Below the pieces are notes generated by a model. The model made no database searches. It saw only the letters and a list, made by a program, of their open reading frames with translations, and was not told where the DNA came from. Source: Salegentibacter sp. (lineage in GTDB: Bacteria; Bacteroidota; Bacteroidia; Flavobacteriales; Flavobacteriaceae). Taken from it: a stretch of 15,441 nt of DNA. Where the stretch lies: NCBI GenBank assembly GCA_024635815.1, contig JAGXIG010000015.1, forward strand, positions 1 to 15,441. The letters run 5' to 3'. Below are positions 1 to 6,688 of this stretch, one piece after another (position 1 is the stretch's first letter; each line of letters opens with the position of its first letter). The position numbers and the translations under genes were made by a program.

Positions 1-2028
1 AAGCAGATCGTACTTAATAGGGTCTATATTGGTAATCGCCAAACAGTAGGCTACCGCACTTCCCGCCGCAGATCCCCTACCCGGCCCTACCGAAACATCA
101 AGATTTCTGGCCTCACGAATAAAATCTTCTACAATAAGAAAATACCCTGGGTAACCGGTATTTTCAATAACTGAAAGCTCAAAATTCAGTCGGTCTTCAA
201 TATCTGGTGTAAGTTCACCGTACCGCTTTTTAGCTCCAACAAAAGTGATATGTTTTAAATAAGCATTCTCCCCGCGTTTTCCACCATCGTGTTTGTCTTC
301 TTCAACTAAAAATTCGTCAGGAATGGTAAAAGCAGGTAAAAGTACATCTCGCGCCAATTCAAACGGCTCTATTTTATTCACCACTTCCTGCACGTTGCTA
401 ATGGCTTGTGGTAAGTCTTTAAAGAGATTTTTCATCTCTTCTCCACTCTTAAAATAATATTCCTGATTGGGCAAACCGTAACGATAACCACGGCCGCGAC
501 CAATTGGTGTAGCTTGCTTCTCCCCGTCTTTTATACACAATAAAATATCGTGGGCATTGGCATCTTCCTTGGCACAATAATAAGTATTATTGGTGGCCAC
601 CAGGTTTACCTTATGTTTTTTGGCAAAACCAACTAAAACAGTATTCACTCGGTCTTCGTCTTCCTGGTCGTGACGCATGATCTCTATATATAGATCGTCA
701 CCAAATTCTTCTTTCCACCACAGCAAAGCTTCTTCGGCCTGGTTTTCTCCAACATTTAAAACCTTGCTTGGCACCTCTCCATAAAGGTTACCGGTAAGCA
801 CAATGATATCCTCTTTGTATTGCTTTACAATTTCCTTATCAATTCGCGGAACATAATAAAACCCATCGGTATAAGCTTTCGAAGACATCTTTGCCAGGTT
901 ATGATAACCTTTTTTATTCTTGGCCAACATCACTACCTGGTAGCCGTTGTCTTTTCTGGATTTATCGGCGTGATTTTCACAAACAAAAAATTCACAGCCT
1001 ACAATTCCCTTTAATTCCCTGGCTTCGGCGGGCTCATTATTGGCAAGTGCCGCTTCATTTTTCCCCCTAATCGCTTTATTGTAATCGCCAATTTCTTTTA
1101 CAAAATGAAACGCCCCCATCATATTCGCATGATCGGTAAGCGCTACCGCAGGCATATTATTTGAAGCAGCAACATTTACCAGATCCTTTATACTAATGGT
1201 AGATTGTAGCACCGAAAACTGCGAATGGTTGTGCAAATGTGCAAAAGGAACCTCATCCAGTTTTTCGAGGTTTTCCTCGATCTCCTCGGTAGTGATTTCT
1301 GAGGTGGGTTGTTGCTTCTGAAGCCTTTTTCTTATCTCTTCTGAAGCTTTTTTAAGGTTTATGTGTTTTAAACCAATAAGCTCTATCCGCTTTGGATTGG
1401 CTTCTGAAAAATTCTCAAAATAATCTACAGGTACATCAAGCTGTTCTTTGGTAAAAACACGCTGTCTAACCAGTTCCAGGAAACAACGGGTAGTTGCTTC
1501 CACATCGGCAGTAGCGTTGTGGGCTTCCCCAAAAGGCTCATCAAATAAAAATTCGTGCAGTTCGGTTAAGGTGGGTAATTTAAATTTCCCGCCACGACCA
1601 CCGGGAATTTTACACATTTGCGCGGTAACTTCGGTACAGGTATCTAAAACCGGTAACTGCTGAAGCGTATTTTCCATCGCTTCCCTATGGAATTCCGCGC
1701 CCATAATATTCAGGTCAAAACCTACATTTTGGCCTACTACAAATTTGGTTTTATTTAAGGCTTCCTGGAATTTCTCCAGCATTTCAGGTAAGGAAACTCC
1801 TTCTTCCGCAGCCAGTTCGGTAGAAATTCCGTGTACTTTCTCTGCATCATAAGGAATATTAAAACCTTCGGGTTTTACCAGGTAATCCTGACTTTCGATT
1901 AAATTTCCCATCTCATCGTGTAACTGCCAGGCAATTTGAATACATCTTGGCCAGTTGTCAGAATCGGTTAGAGGAGCGTCCCAGCGTTTGGGAAGACCGG
2001 TAGTTTCGGTATCAAAAATTAGGTACAT
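1..2028 (-). CDS. dnaE: DNA polymerase III subunit alpha with fused N-terminal 3'-5' exonuclease (N-terminal part, runs off the window)
   Basis: This is the replicative DNA polymerase catalytic subunit. The reverse strand from an ATG at 2028 is open for exactly 676 codons to base 1, so the C-terminal half, including the polymerase catalytic aspartates, lies outside. Residues 1-190 form a DEDDh exonuclease domain: DTETTG at 6-11 (Asp6, Glu8), NVGFD at 101-105, and HNATAD at 170-175. A linker of about 70 residues follows. The PHP domain begins near residue 262 with HLHNHS (His264, His266, His268) and has LTDH at 297-300; these metal-ligand positions look intact, unlike the degenerate PHP of E. 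coli DnaE. The polymerase palm starts near the end with [10 protein letters not shown] at 648-657. The exonuclease fused in front of PHP suggests proofreading in cis, where E. coli uses a separate DnaQ. The start is chosen because [11 protein letters not shown] places the first exonuclease strand right at the N-terminus. Confidence 0.95.
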   Translation of the reverse strand, partial: MYLIFDTETTGLPKRWDAPLTDSDNWPRCIQIAWQLHDEMGNLIESQDYLVKPEGFNIPYDAEKVHGISTELAAEEGVSLPEMLEKFQEALNKTKFVVGQNVGFDLNIMGAEFHREAMENTLQQLPVLDTCTEVTAQMCKIPGGRGGKFKLPTLTELHEFLFDEPFGEAHNATADVEATTRCFLELVRQRVFTKEQLDVPVDYFENFSEANPKRIELIGLKHINLKKASEEIRKRLQKQQPTSEITTEEIEENLEKLDEVPFAHLHNHSQFSVLQSTISIKDLVNVAASNNMPAVALTDHANMMGAFHFVKEIGDYNKAIRGKNEAALANNEPAEARELKGIVGCEFFVCENHADKSRKDNGYQVVMLAKNKKGYHNLAKMSSKAYTDGFYYVPRIDKEIVKQYKEDIIVLTGNLYGEVPSKVLNVGENQAEEALLWWKEEFGDDLYIEIMRHDQEDEDRVNTVLVGFAKKHKVNLVATNNTYYCAKEDANAHDILLCIKDGEKQATPIGRGRGYRYGLPNQEYYFKSGEEMKNLFKDLPQAISNVQEVVNKIEPFELARDVLLPAFTIPDEFLVEEDKHDGGKRGENAYLKHITFVGAKKRYGELTPDIEDRLNFELSVIENTGYPGYFLIVEDFIREARNLDVSVGPGRGSAAGSAVAYCLAITNIDPIKYDLL

Positions 2029-2095
2029 GTACGGCGAAAATTAGGAGTTAAGCTGAATTTCAGGCGATTATTTCAGAAGAAAAAACACCTGCTTC

Positions 2096-2129
2096 GAGGC
2101 TAAAATTACATATAATTTAGCGCAGCCTC
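2096..2129. repeat. Interrupted inverted repeat upstream of dnaE
   Basis: GAGGCT at 2096-2101 pairs perfectly with AGCCTC at 2124-2129. Inside it GCTAAAATTA (2099-2108) nearly mirrors TAATTTAGC (2113-2121), with one T missing. The element overlaps the candidate dnaE promoter, so it could be an operator or an mRNA-leader hairpin. The function is unknown. Confidence 0.45.
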
Positions 2130-2131
2130 AA
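2101..2131 (-). promoter_or_regulatory. Candidate dnaE promoter (Bacteroidota type)
   Basis: Read on the minus strand there is a TTG (2131-2129), a 20-base spacer and TAATTTTA (2108-2101), one base off the TAnnTTTG consensus of Bacteroidota primary-sigma promoters. It lies about 75 bases before the dnaE ATG. The -7 element sits inside an inverted repeat that is described as a separate feature. The spacing is within the accepted range, but AT-rich DNA makes chance matches common. Confidence 0.4.
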
Positions 2132-2356
2132 GTTAATTTTTCAGGATTTATTAACTGAAAAAATCGCAATCCTCAGGAACATTGCAGTTCGTCAGAAAAT
2201 CCTTTAAATCACTATAATTAGAAGGTTTATTTCTTCTTAAGTACTATGATTCTTTTTATCTATAGATGAAATATTATAAAGATAATTTTGATGGAAAACA
2301 TGATATTTTGATATGAAGGGCGAATGAGGAACGGATACCTGATCGCAAAAAAAATG
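2132..2356. other. Non-coding stretch between dnaE and blaI control regions
   Basis: AT-rich sequence between the two divergent promoters. I see no open frame with family resemblance, no RNA gene and no clear terminator. One TAATTTTG (within 2281-2290) matches a -7 box on the plus strand but has no properly spaced TTG that I would defend. Confidence 0.5.
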
Positions 2357-2374
2357 ATTCTACGCTTGTAGAAT
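2357..2374. promoter_or_regulatory. Operator 1: palindrome upstream of blaI
   Basis: TTCTAC-GCTT-GTAGAA at 2358-2373 is a perfect 6+6 dyad, extended by one A:T pair on each side. Its CTAC-N4-GTAG core resembles the TAC..GTA operators of BlaI/MecI/CopY repressors. It contains the candidate -33 TTG (2366-2368). A second copy sits 27 bases downstream, centre to centre. Confidence 0.75.
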
Positions 2375-2395
2375 TTAAATATATTTCTACCTTTG
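2366..2395 (+). promoter_or_regulatory. Promoter of the blaI-blaR operon
   Basis: TTG at 2366-2368, a 19-base spacer and TACCTTTG at 2388-2395 match the Bacteroidota promoter TTG-N(17-23)-TAnnTTTG. Transcription would start at about 2401-2403, giving a 5' leader of only about 14 bases. The -33 element lies in operator 1 and the -7 element in operator 2. Confidence 0.7.
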
Positions 2396-2400
2396 TAGAA
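2385..2400. promoter_or_regulatory. Operator 2: palindrome overlapping the blaI -7 box
   Basis: TTCTAC-CTTT-GTAGAA is the same perfect dyad arm as operator 1 with a different 4-base centre. It ends 15 bases before the blaI ATG. It contains TACCTTTG (2388-2395), an exact TAnnTTTG match, so a bound repressor would cover the promoter. Confidence 0.75.
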
Positions 2401-2415
2401 GTAAATACTTCAATT

Positions 2416-2784
2416 ATGCATTTGTCCTATACCGAAGAACAACTTATGAACCTTCTATGGAAGCAGGAAAAAGCTTTTATGAAAGATTTAATTGCCGCCC
2501 ATCCCGACCCGAAGCCTGCAGCCACCACGGTCGCAACCTTACTAAAACGTATGCAGGATAAAAAATTTGTAGCCTATGTACAAAGGGGACGTTCCCGGGA
2601 ATATTACCCATTAGTGAAGAAAAAAGATTATTTCTCGAAACAAATGAACAGTATGATTAAAAACTTTTTTAATAACTCGGCTTCTCAATTTGCATCGTTT
2701 TTCACAGAAGAAACTGATCTCACCCAAGAGGAACTTGAAGACCTCCGGAAATTGATCGACGTACAACTAAAATCGAAGAAATAA
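2416..2784 (+). CDS. BlaI/MecI/CopY-family transcriptional repressor
   Basis: A 122-residue protein of the usual length for this family of dimeric winged-helix repressors, which bind TACA/TGTA-type dyads and are inactivated when a partner BlaR1/MecR1-type protease responds to a signal. Residues 1-72 form the winged helix: LSYTEEQLMNLLWKQEKAFMK opens helix 1, PKPAATTVATLLKRMQDKKF matches the recognition-helix region, and YVQRGRSREYYPLV is the wing. The C-terminal part (about 73-118) is helical and presumably dimerises. The stop codon overlaps the start of the M56 peptidase gene by one base, so the two are co-translated. The ATG at 2416 is chosen because it lies just after the promoter and matches the family N-terminus. 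Targets beyond its own operon are unknown; beta-lactam resistance is not implied, since no beta-lactamase is seen here. Confidence 0.92.
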   Translation: MHLSYTEEQLMNLLWKQEKAFMKDLIAAHPDPKPAATTVATLLKRMQDKKFVAYVQRGRSREYYPLVKKKDYFSKQMNSMIKNFFNNSASQFASFFTEETDLTQEELEDLRKLIDVQLKSKK

Positions 2785-4280
2785 TGTTTGTCTACCTTTT
2801 AAAATCGATACTTTGCCTCTTGGTACTTTGGGGCTTTTATAAACTGGTTTTAGAACCACAAGCCGCTCATCATTTCAAGCGTTTTTATTTACTGGGTAGT
2901 GTATTGCTCGCTGTAGTCCTTCCGTTAATCACCTTGACCTACACCGTTGAAGCTGTACCCTCCTTGCCCTCTCAAATTACACAACTGCCTGCAACTTTTC
3001 CAATTATGGATACCCCTTCTACTACGGATTCTGAAACGGTCGACTGGTTACCCATTCTCCTGGGTTGTCTTTATAGTTTAGGAGTACTAATTTTTGGGTA
3101 CCGTTTTGTGAGAAACCTCCACCTTTTGTATCAAAAAGTGCGGAACAACGAGCAGGTAAAAACCTCGTTGCACATCGCTGTATTAGTACGCGGCAAAACA
3201 GTTCCCCATTCTTTTCTCCACTATATTTTCTTACCTAAAAAAGCTTATAAACAAGATAAGATCGCTCCAGAAATCTTGGCTCATGAACAAGCCCACGTTT
3301 CCCAAAAGCACAGTTGGGATATTCTTTTAATAGAATTTTTACAAGTGGTTTTCTGGTTTAACCCTATCCTTGTTTTGGTCAAAAAAAACATGGCCCTTAA
3401 CCATGAATTCCTGGCAGACCAAGCTGCCTTGCAACAAAATTATAACATCAAAGCTTACACAGATCTTTTATTTACTTATTCAGATGTTGCTCATCACAAT
3501 ACACTAACCAGCCAAATCAATTATTCATTAACCCGCCCACCTTTCCAGAGGGCAAAAAAACGAATCCTTATGCTATCGCAATCTTTTTCAGCCAAAAAAA
3601 TGGCTACACGTCTCACATTCTTTCTGCCCATCCTGGCTTTTTGTGTCTATTTCTTCAGCCAGGGAATTGTCGCCCAACCAGTTTATTCCGATCAAAATAT
3701 CACTACAACTAAGGACCAGCCCTCGAAAATAAATGGTCAACCTAAAAACTCAAGCTTATCTCTTCAATCTAACAAGCGGATTGACATTTTTGAACTAAAG
3801 AAGAAGAACCTCTTTATTAATGGCAAACCGATAGAAATAGAAAAACTTGATGCCGAATTGAAACTGTTATATGGAGAATACTCTAAAGAGCAACTGGCAA
3901 ATCAAGTCGTGGTCAATTTGCAAGTTTACTATCCTGGAGCTGATCAGGTAAGGGTTTCTGCTATAGCCGCTGCTTTGCATAAAATTGGTATCAAACAATT
4001 TATTAAATCAGCAAGGGAATTTTCCAATCGCCGGGAGATTCCAAAAAACAGTAGTGCCATTAGCACAGTATCGGGAATACCTCCTAAAGGATTACCCTCA
4101 GTACACTCCAATCCCGAAGCCTATATAGATAAGATGGAAGAAATGAACACAACCTTTTTCTATAATGGCCAGAAGATCTCGGCAGAACGAGCAAAAATTG
4201 TTTTAAATAAAAATGTCCGAACCTACATTAATTTTTCTTCGTCTTACGGAGAAGATCCATTTATGCAATTGGAAGATTGA
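2784..4280 (+). CDS. BlaR1-like M56-family membrane metallopeptidase with ExbD-like C-terminal region
   Basis: A 498-residue inner-membrane zinc protease, the sensor/protease partner of the repressor encoded just upstream (ATG shares one base with the blaI stop). Membrane segments are visible at about 2-22, 33-54, 88-106 and 275-293, with a further hydrophobic stretch at 180-199. The M56 catalytic motif HEQAH is at 167-171, and NHEFLAD at 206-212 should supply the third zinc ligand (Glu208). No penicillin-binding sensor domain is present, unlike classical BlaR1. After the last membrane helix come a Ser/Asn-rich linker (about 300-330) and a region at about 332-407, with LFINGKPIEIEKL and later VVVNLQVYYPGADQVRVSAI, that resembles the periplasmic domain of ExbD/TolR. 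The tail (about 447-498) has another small FFYNGQKIS motif. The M56 assignment is firm; the ExbD likeness is by eye. The signal sensed is unknown. Confidence 0.88.
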   Translation: MFVYLLKSILCLLVLWGFYKLVLEPQAAHHFKRFYLLGSVLLAVVLPLITLTYTVEAVPSLPSQITQLPATFPIMDTPSTTDSETVDWLPILLGCLYSLGVLIFGYRFVRNLHLLYQKVRNNEQVKTSLHIAVLVRGKTVPHSFLHYIFLPKKAYKQDKIAPEILAHEQAHVSQKHSWDILLIEFLQVVFWFNPILVLVKKNMALNHEFLADQAALQQNYNIKAYTDLLFTYSDVAHHNTLTSQINYSLTRPPFQRAKKRILMLSQSFSAKKMATRLTFFLPILAFCVYFFSQGIVAQPVYSDQNITTTKDQPSKINGQPKNSSLSLQSNKRIDIFELKKKNLFINGKPIEIEKLDAELKLLYGEYSKEQLANQVVVNLQVYYPGADQVRVSAIAAALHKIGIKQFIKSAREFSNRREIPKNSSAISTVSGIPPKGLPSVHSNPEAYIDKMEEMNTTFFYNGQKISAERAKIVLNKNVRTYINFSSSYGEDPFMQLED

Positions 4281-4284
4281 TGTA

Positions 4285-4652
4285 CTTTTCTCATTTAAAA
4301 TTTTCTCTTTAATTAACCTCTGGTTTACTTTCTGTAGTGGATGTATTTAGGAATACAGTATTAAACGATCTAAGAGATAAATATGCGGGTAAGGTAAATT
4401 TTATGATATGACTTTTAATGAAGCAGAAGATGTATCTGAATTCTTAAAAAAAGAAAATTTAATTTCCGTCACATTACTGTTGCCAAGATTTTATTGAAAA
4501 AATTAAAAGCTATCCATACCCTGAGAATATTTTTATTGATATAAATGGTGTGATAAGATATATAGAGCCGGGTATTTACAGCACTTCATTTTGAGTCAAT
4601 TATCGATGAGTTATTAGAACCTAAAGCCTTCGCTTTTGCACATAACAAGTAA
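4285..4652 (+). pseudogene. Remnant of a TlpA-like thioredoxin-fold protein
   Basis: Fragments of a TlpA/thioredoxin-like protein can be read only by changing frame repeatedly. One frame reads INLWFTFCSGCI up to a TAG at 4348-4350, which includes the W-x3-C-x2-C active site (Cys codons 4333 and 4342). A second gives VLNDLRDKYAGKVNF (from 4358, stopped by TGA at 4409). A third gives TFNEAEDVSEFLKKENL (from 4408). A fourth gives CCQDFIEKI then IFIDINGVIRYIEPG (from 4478). A fifth gives HFESIIDELLEPKA ending at TAA 4650-4652. The order matches TlpA from the active-site strand to the C-terminus. The N-terminal portion and start codon are missing, and the remnant abuts the end of the M56 gene. It was probably a third gene of the blaI-blaR operon; it can no longer make a functional protein. 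Confidence 0.75.
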
Positions 4653-4682
4653 TTTAAAACTATAAAGAATGGCTGAAAATAT

Positions 4683-4721
4683 AAAAAACCTCACAAGCAC
4701 CGCTTCCGGGAACCTGTGAGG
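4683..4721 (-). terminator. Rho-independent terminator of the PA2169-family gene
   Basis: On the minus strand CCTCACA (4721-4715) pairs with TGTGAGG (4695-4689) around a 19-base loop and is followed by a run of six T (4688-4683). It lies about 70 bases beyond the stop of the 4791-5237 gene. Confidence 0.7.
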
Positions 4722-4725
4722 CCTA

Positions 4726-4769
4726 TACGAACACTAAAAACTACTACTTCAATCAAACATCTGTTCGTA
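4726..4769. repeat. 8-bp inverted repeat downstream of the PA2169-family gene
   Basis: TACGAACA at 4726-4733 and TGTTCGTA at 4762-4769 are perfect reverse complements, 28 bases apart. They lie between the gene stop and its terminator, so they could form a second hairpin in the mRNA 3' end. No T-run follows on either strand. Confidence 0.4.
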
Positions 4770-4790
4770 CACTTTAATTTAAGCTTATAA

Positions 4791-5237
4791 TTAACTTTGA
4801 ATCTCCAGACTTTTTAATTTATTGAGAGCAGCAACAATTCCATTTTTCTGTTTCAGCAATAGGTTAGCTGTAGATGCTGGAATTTCTGGATCTTTTAATA
4901 CATCTTCATATTCATCTGCTGCTACTTTCTCGCCTCTAATTGCTTCTTCTAAAGCCGCATCATCCTTGTTAGACGAAAGGCTTGTTTTTAGGTTCATCCA
5001 CGTTCGATGGGCATCTCCGGCCAAACTGGAACCTTTATCGGGATTCTCCCCGAAATTGCGGATTTCAGTTTTAAGCTCGTGGCCAAAATCGTAACGTTCC
5101 TGAGCCCGCTCAGAAAAAAACGCTTTCAACTGCGGATCCTGAGCATTTTCAGCAGCATATTTATAGCCTTTCTCGGCATCATAATTCTTTTCAAGCAACA
5201 TATTTAGTTTCTTAGATATTTTCTCAGAATAACTCAT
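4791..5237 (-). CDS. PA2169/DUF2383-family four-helix-bundle (ferritin-like) protein
   Basis: A 148-residue soluble protein with no signal peptide or membrane segment. It is almost all helical, and the pattern fits the PA2169 family (DUF2383), a ferritin-like four-helix bundle. Helices lie at about 4-32, 34-62, 75-88 (weaker) and 93-114, with a further helix at 122-144. Acidic and histidine residues in register (Glu43, Glu47, His53, then Glu97, Glu98, Glu103, Glu109) resemble the metal-ligand spacing of ferritin-like bundles, but I cannot show that metal is bound. Family members are often linked to stress, but their biochemical role is not established. The gene stands alone, with a terminator downstream and its own promoter upstream. 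The ATG at 5237 is the only reasonable start. Confidence 0.82.
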   Translation of the reverse strand: MSYSEKISKKLNMLLEKNYDAEKGYKYAAENAQDPQLKAFFSERAQERYDFGHELKTEIRNFGENPDKGSSLAGDAHRTWMNLKTSLSSNKDDAALEEAIRGEKVAADEYEDVLKDPEIPASTANLLLKQKNGIVAALNKLKSLEIQS

Positions 5238-5267
5238 TCCTCTCTCGTTTTGTAAAAATTCATAGTA

Positions 5268-5298
5268 TAAAGATAACCCGCATAAACCACAGCAACAA
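5268..5298 (-). promoter_or_regulatory. Candidate promoter of the PA2169-family gene
   Basis: On the minus strand TTGTTG (5298-5293), a 17-base spacer and TATCTTTA (5275-5268) approach the Bacteroidota promoter consensus, one base off at the last position of the -7 box. It lies about 30 bases before the ATG. Confidence 0.5.
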
Positions 5299-5340
5299 CC
5301 TGTTTAACAGGGTTTAGCACTAATTAACTGCTTTTAACAG
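5299..5340. promoter_or_regulatory. Palindrome and repeated TTTAACAG upstream of the PA2169-family promoter
   Basis: CCTGTT-T-AACAGG at 5299-5311 is a perfect 6+6 dyad directly abutting the -33 region. The octamer TTTAACAG occurs at 5303-5310 and again at 5333-5340, exactly 30 bases apart, about three helical turns. The arrangement suggests an activator or repressor site, but no known regulator is recognised. Confidence 0.4.
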
Positions 5341-5425
5341 CCGACCGCGATTTTAACCAAAAAACTTCCTAATTTTCTTTAATTTTGCGCGGTTCAAAGC
5401 ATTAAATATATTTCTAGCCAACTCC

Positions 5426-5454
5426 TTGTGAAATAGAAAAATATAGTATCTTTG
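5426..5454 (+). promoter_or_regulatory. Promoter of rpsP-rimM
   Basis: TTG at 5426-5428, an 18-base spacer and TATCTTTG at 5447-5454 match TTG-N-TAnnTTTG exactly. Transcription should start near 5460, leaving a leader of about 40 bases. The sequence following the -7 box, TTTGCAGCC, recurs at the leuS promoter. Confidence 0.8.
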
Positions 5455-5471
5455 CAGCCTTATTAATAATC

Positions 5472-5486
5472 GGGGTCGGGAACCCC
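5472..5486 (+). promoter_or_regulatory. Small hairpin in the rpsP leader
   Basis: GGGGT (5472-5476) and ACCCC (5482-5486) form a 5-bp GC-rich stem with a 5-base loop (CGGGA), 14 bases before the rpsP ATG. It stands out in an otherwise AT-rich leader. It could affect ribosome loading or mRNA stability. It has no T-run, so it is not an intrinsic terminator. Confidence 0.5.
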
Positions 5487-5500
5487 ACAATTTAATTTTT

Positions 5501-6079
5501 ATGCCAGTAAAATTAAGATTACAAAGACACGGTAAAAAAGGAAAACCTTTTTTCTGGATCGTAGCCGCAGATGCGCGCTCAAAAAGAGATGGTAAATTCT
5601 TAGATAAATTAGGAATCTACAATCCAAACACCAACCCAGCTACTATCGAGTTAGATGTAGATGGAGCGGTAAAATGGTTAGAAAACGGTGCACAGCCAAC
5701 AGATACGGCTCGTGCTATTCTTTCTTACAAAGGTGCTTTACTTAAAAAACACCTTGCCGGTGGCGTTAAAAAAGGCGCTTTAACTGAAGAAGAAGCTGAG
5801 AAGAAATTCGAGGCCTGGTTGGAAGAAAAAGAAGCTAAAATCAATGCCAAGAAAGACAACCTTTCTAAAGAAGAACAAGAAGCAAGAAAGAAAGCCCTTG
5901 ATGCTGAAAAAGAGGTGAACGCTAAGCGTGAAGCTGAAGCAAAAGAAGCCGATGCGGCAGCTGCTGCTGAAGCTGAAGGTGCTGCAGTAACCGAAGAAGG
6001 TGAACCAGAAGCAAATGCGGAAAAGGAAGTTGATCAAGAGACTGCCGAAGAAGCAAAAACAGAAGAGAAAAAAGACTAA
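5501..6079 (+). CDS. rpsP: 30S ribosomal protein S16 with long acidic C-terminal extension
   Basis: S16 binds 16S rRNA and is needed for 30S assembly. Residues 1-85 are the conserved core: VKLRLQRHGKKGKPFFWIVAADARSKRDG at the start, then LGIYNPNT, and VKWLENGAQPTDTARAIL. Typical S16 is about 80-90 residues; this one has 192. The extra 100 residues are rich in Glu, Ala and Lys and look like a long charged helix or coiled coil (about 95-192) ending in EEKKD. Extended S16 proteins are common in Bacteroidota, so the tail is probably lineage-typical. The gene follows a strong promoter and is separated from rimM by 13 bases, the widely conserved rpsP-rimM order. MPVKLRL fixes the start. Confidence 0.97.
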   Translation: MPVKLRLQRHGKKGKPFFWIVAADARSKRDGKFLDKLGIYNPNTNPATIELDVDGAVKWLENGAQPTDTARAILSYKGALLKKHLAGGVKKGALTEEEAEKKFEAWLEEKEAKINAKKDNLSKEEQEARKKALDAEKEVNAKREAEAKEADAAAAAEAEGAAVTEEGEPEANAEKEVDQETAEEAKTEEKKD

Positions 6080-6092
6080 TTCTCAGACGGCG

Positions 6093-6620
6093 ATGACTAA
6101 AGATGAATGTTTCTATTTAGGAAAAATCGTTGCTAAATTTAGTTTTAAAGGGGAGGTGCTCATCAAACTGGACACCGATGAACCTGAAGCTTACACAGAA
6201 ATGGAATCAGTGCTCATTGAATATAATGAGAACCTGGTTCCATTTTTTATTGAAAGAAGTAATCTGCAAAAAAGCACTTTGCTTCGCGTTAAATTTGAAG
6301 ATATTGAAACCGAGCAGGATGCTGAAGATCTTATAGGGGCACATACTTATCTTCCCCTCACCATGCTCCCCGATCTGGAAGACGACCAGTTCTACTTTCA
6401 CGAAATTATAGGTTTTGACGTTATAGATGCCACCCACGGCAATATTGGCAAAATCACTTCCATAAACGATAGTACTGCACAGGCCCTTTTTGAAATTCAG
6501 AAAGGCGAAAAGCAAATTCTTATCCCTATGAACGATGAGTTTATAGATAAAATAGACAAGGAAAATAAAACCATCTATTTAACCACTCCTGAAGGTTTGG
6601 TTGAATTGTATCTTGGGTAG
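6093..6620 (+). CDS. rimM: Ribosome maturation factor RimM
   Basis: RimM binds the 30S head region and helps mature the 16S rRNA 3' domain, working with S19. The ATG at 6093 gives 175 residues, the normal length; the open frame extends back into rpsP, but those upstream codons are out-of-frame rpsP sequence. Residues 1-90 form the RimM N-terminal beta-barrel (YLGKIVAKFSFKGEVLIK, then LLRVKFEDIETEQDAEDLIGA). Residues 100-172 form the PRC-barrel domain (FYFHEIIGFDVID, GNIGKI, then ILIPMNDEFIDKID and a C-terminal GLVELYL). It lies 13 bases after rpsP and is presumably co-transcribed. trmD and rplS, which follow rimM in E. coli, are absent; a toxin-antitoxin pair on the other strand follows instead. 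Confidence 0.95.
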   Translation: MTKDECFYLGKIVAKFSFKGEVLIKLDTDEPEAYTEMESVLIEYNENLVPFFIERSNLQKSTLLRVKFEDIETEQDAEDLIGAHTYLPLTMLPDLEDDQFYFHEIIGFDVIDATHGNIGKITSINDSTAQALFEIQKGEKQILIPMNDEFIDKIDKENKTIYLTTPEGLVELYLG

Positions 6621-6648
6621 TTTTCAGTTGGCAGTTTTTAGCTGGCAG
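6621..6648. repeat. 14-bp tandem repeat after rimM
   Basis: Bases 6621-6634 and 6635-6648 are adjacent 14-mers differing at two positions; both end in TGGCAG. They start immediately after the rimM stop codon. Confidence 0.6.
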
Positions 6649-6688
6649 CGGTGAGTCTATACTATAATTACAAAGCAAAGACTTCCTT

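Noticed and set aside
1448..1663. Plus-strand open frame (71 codons) within dnaE
   Set aside because: It is antisense to the DEDDh exonuclease domain, which has all its motifs; there is no promoter or similarity.
4822..5207. Two overlapping plus-strand open frames opposite the PA2169-family gene
   Set aside because: They mirror the coding frame of a recognisable family protein and are not credible on their own.
5380..5387. TAATTTTG as a second rpsP -7 box
   Set aside because: It matches the consensus but has no TTG at the proper upstream distance, and the downstream promoter is complete.
6000..6092. N-terminal extension of rimM back into rpsP
   Set aside because: The 31 extra residues are the out-of-frame reading of the S16 tail; the ATG at 6093 gives the normal RimM length and N-terminus.
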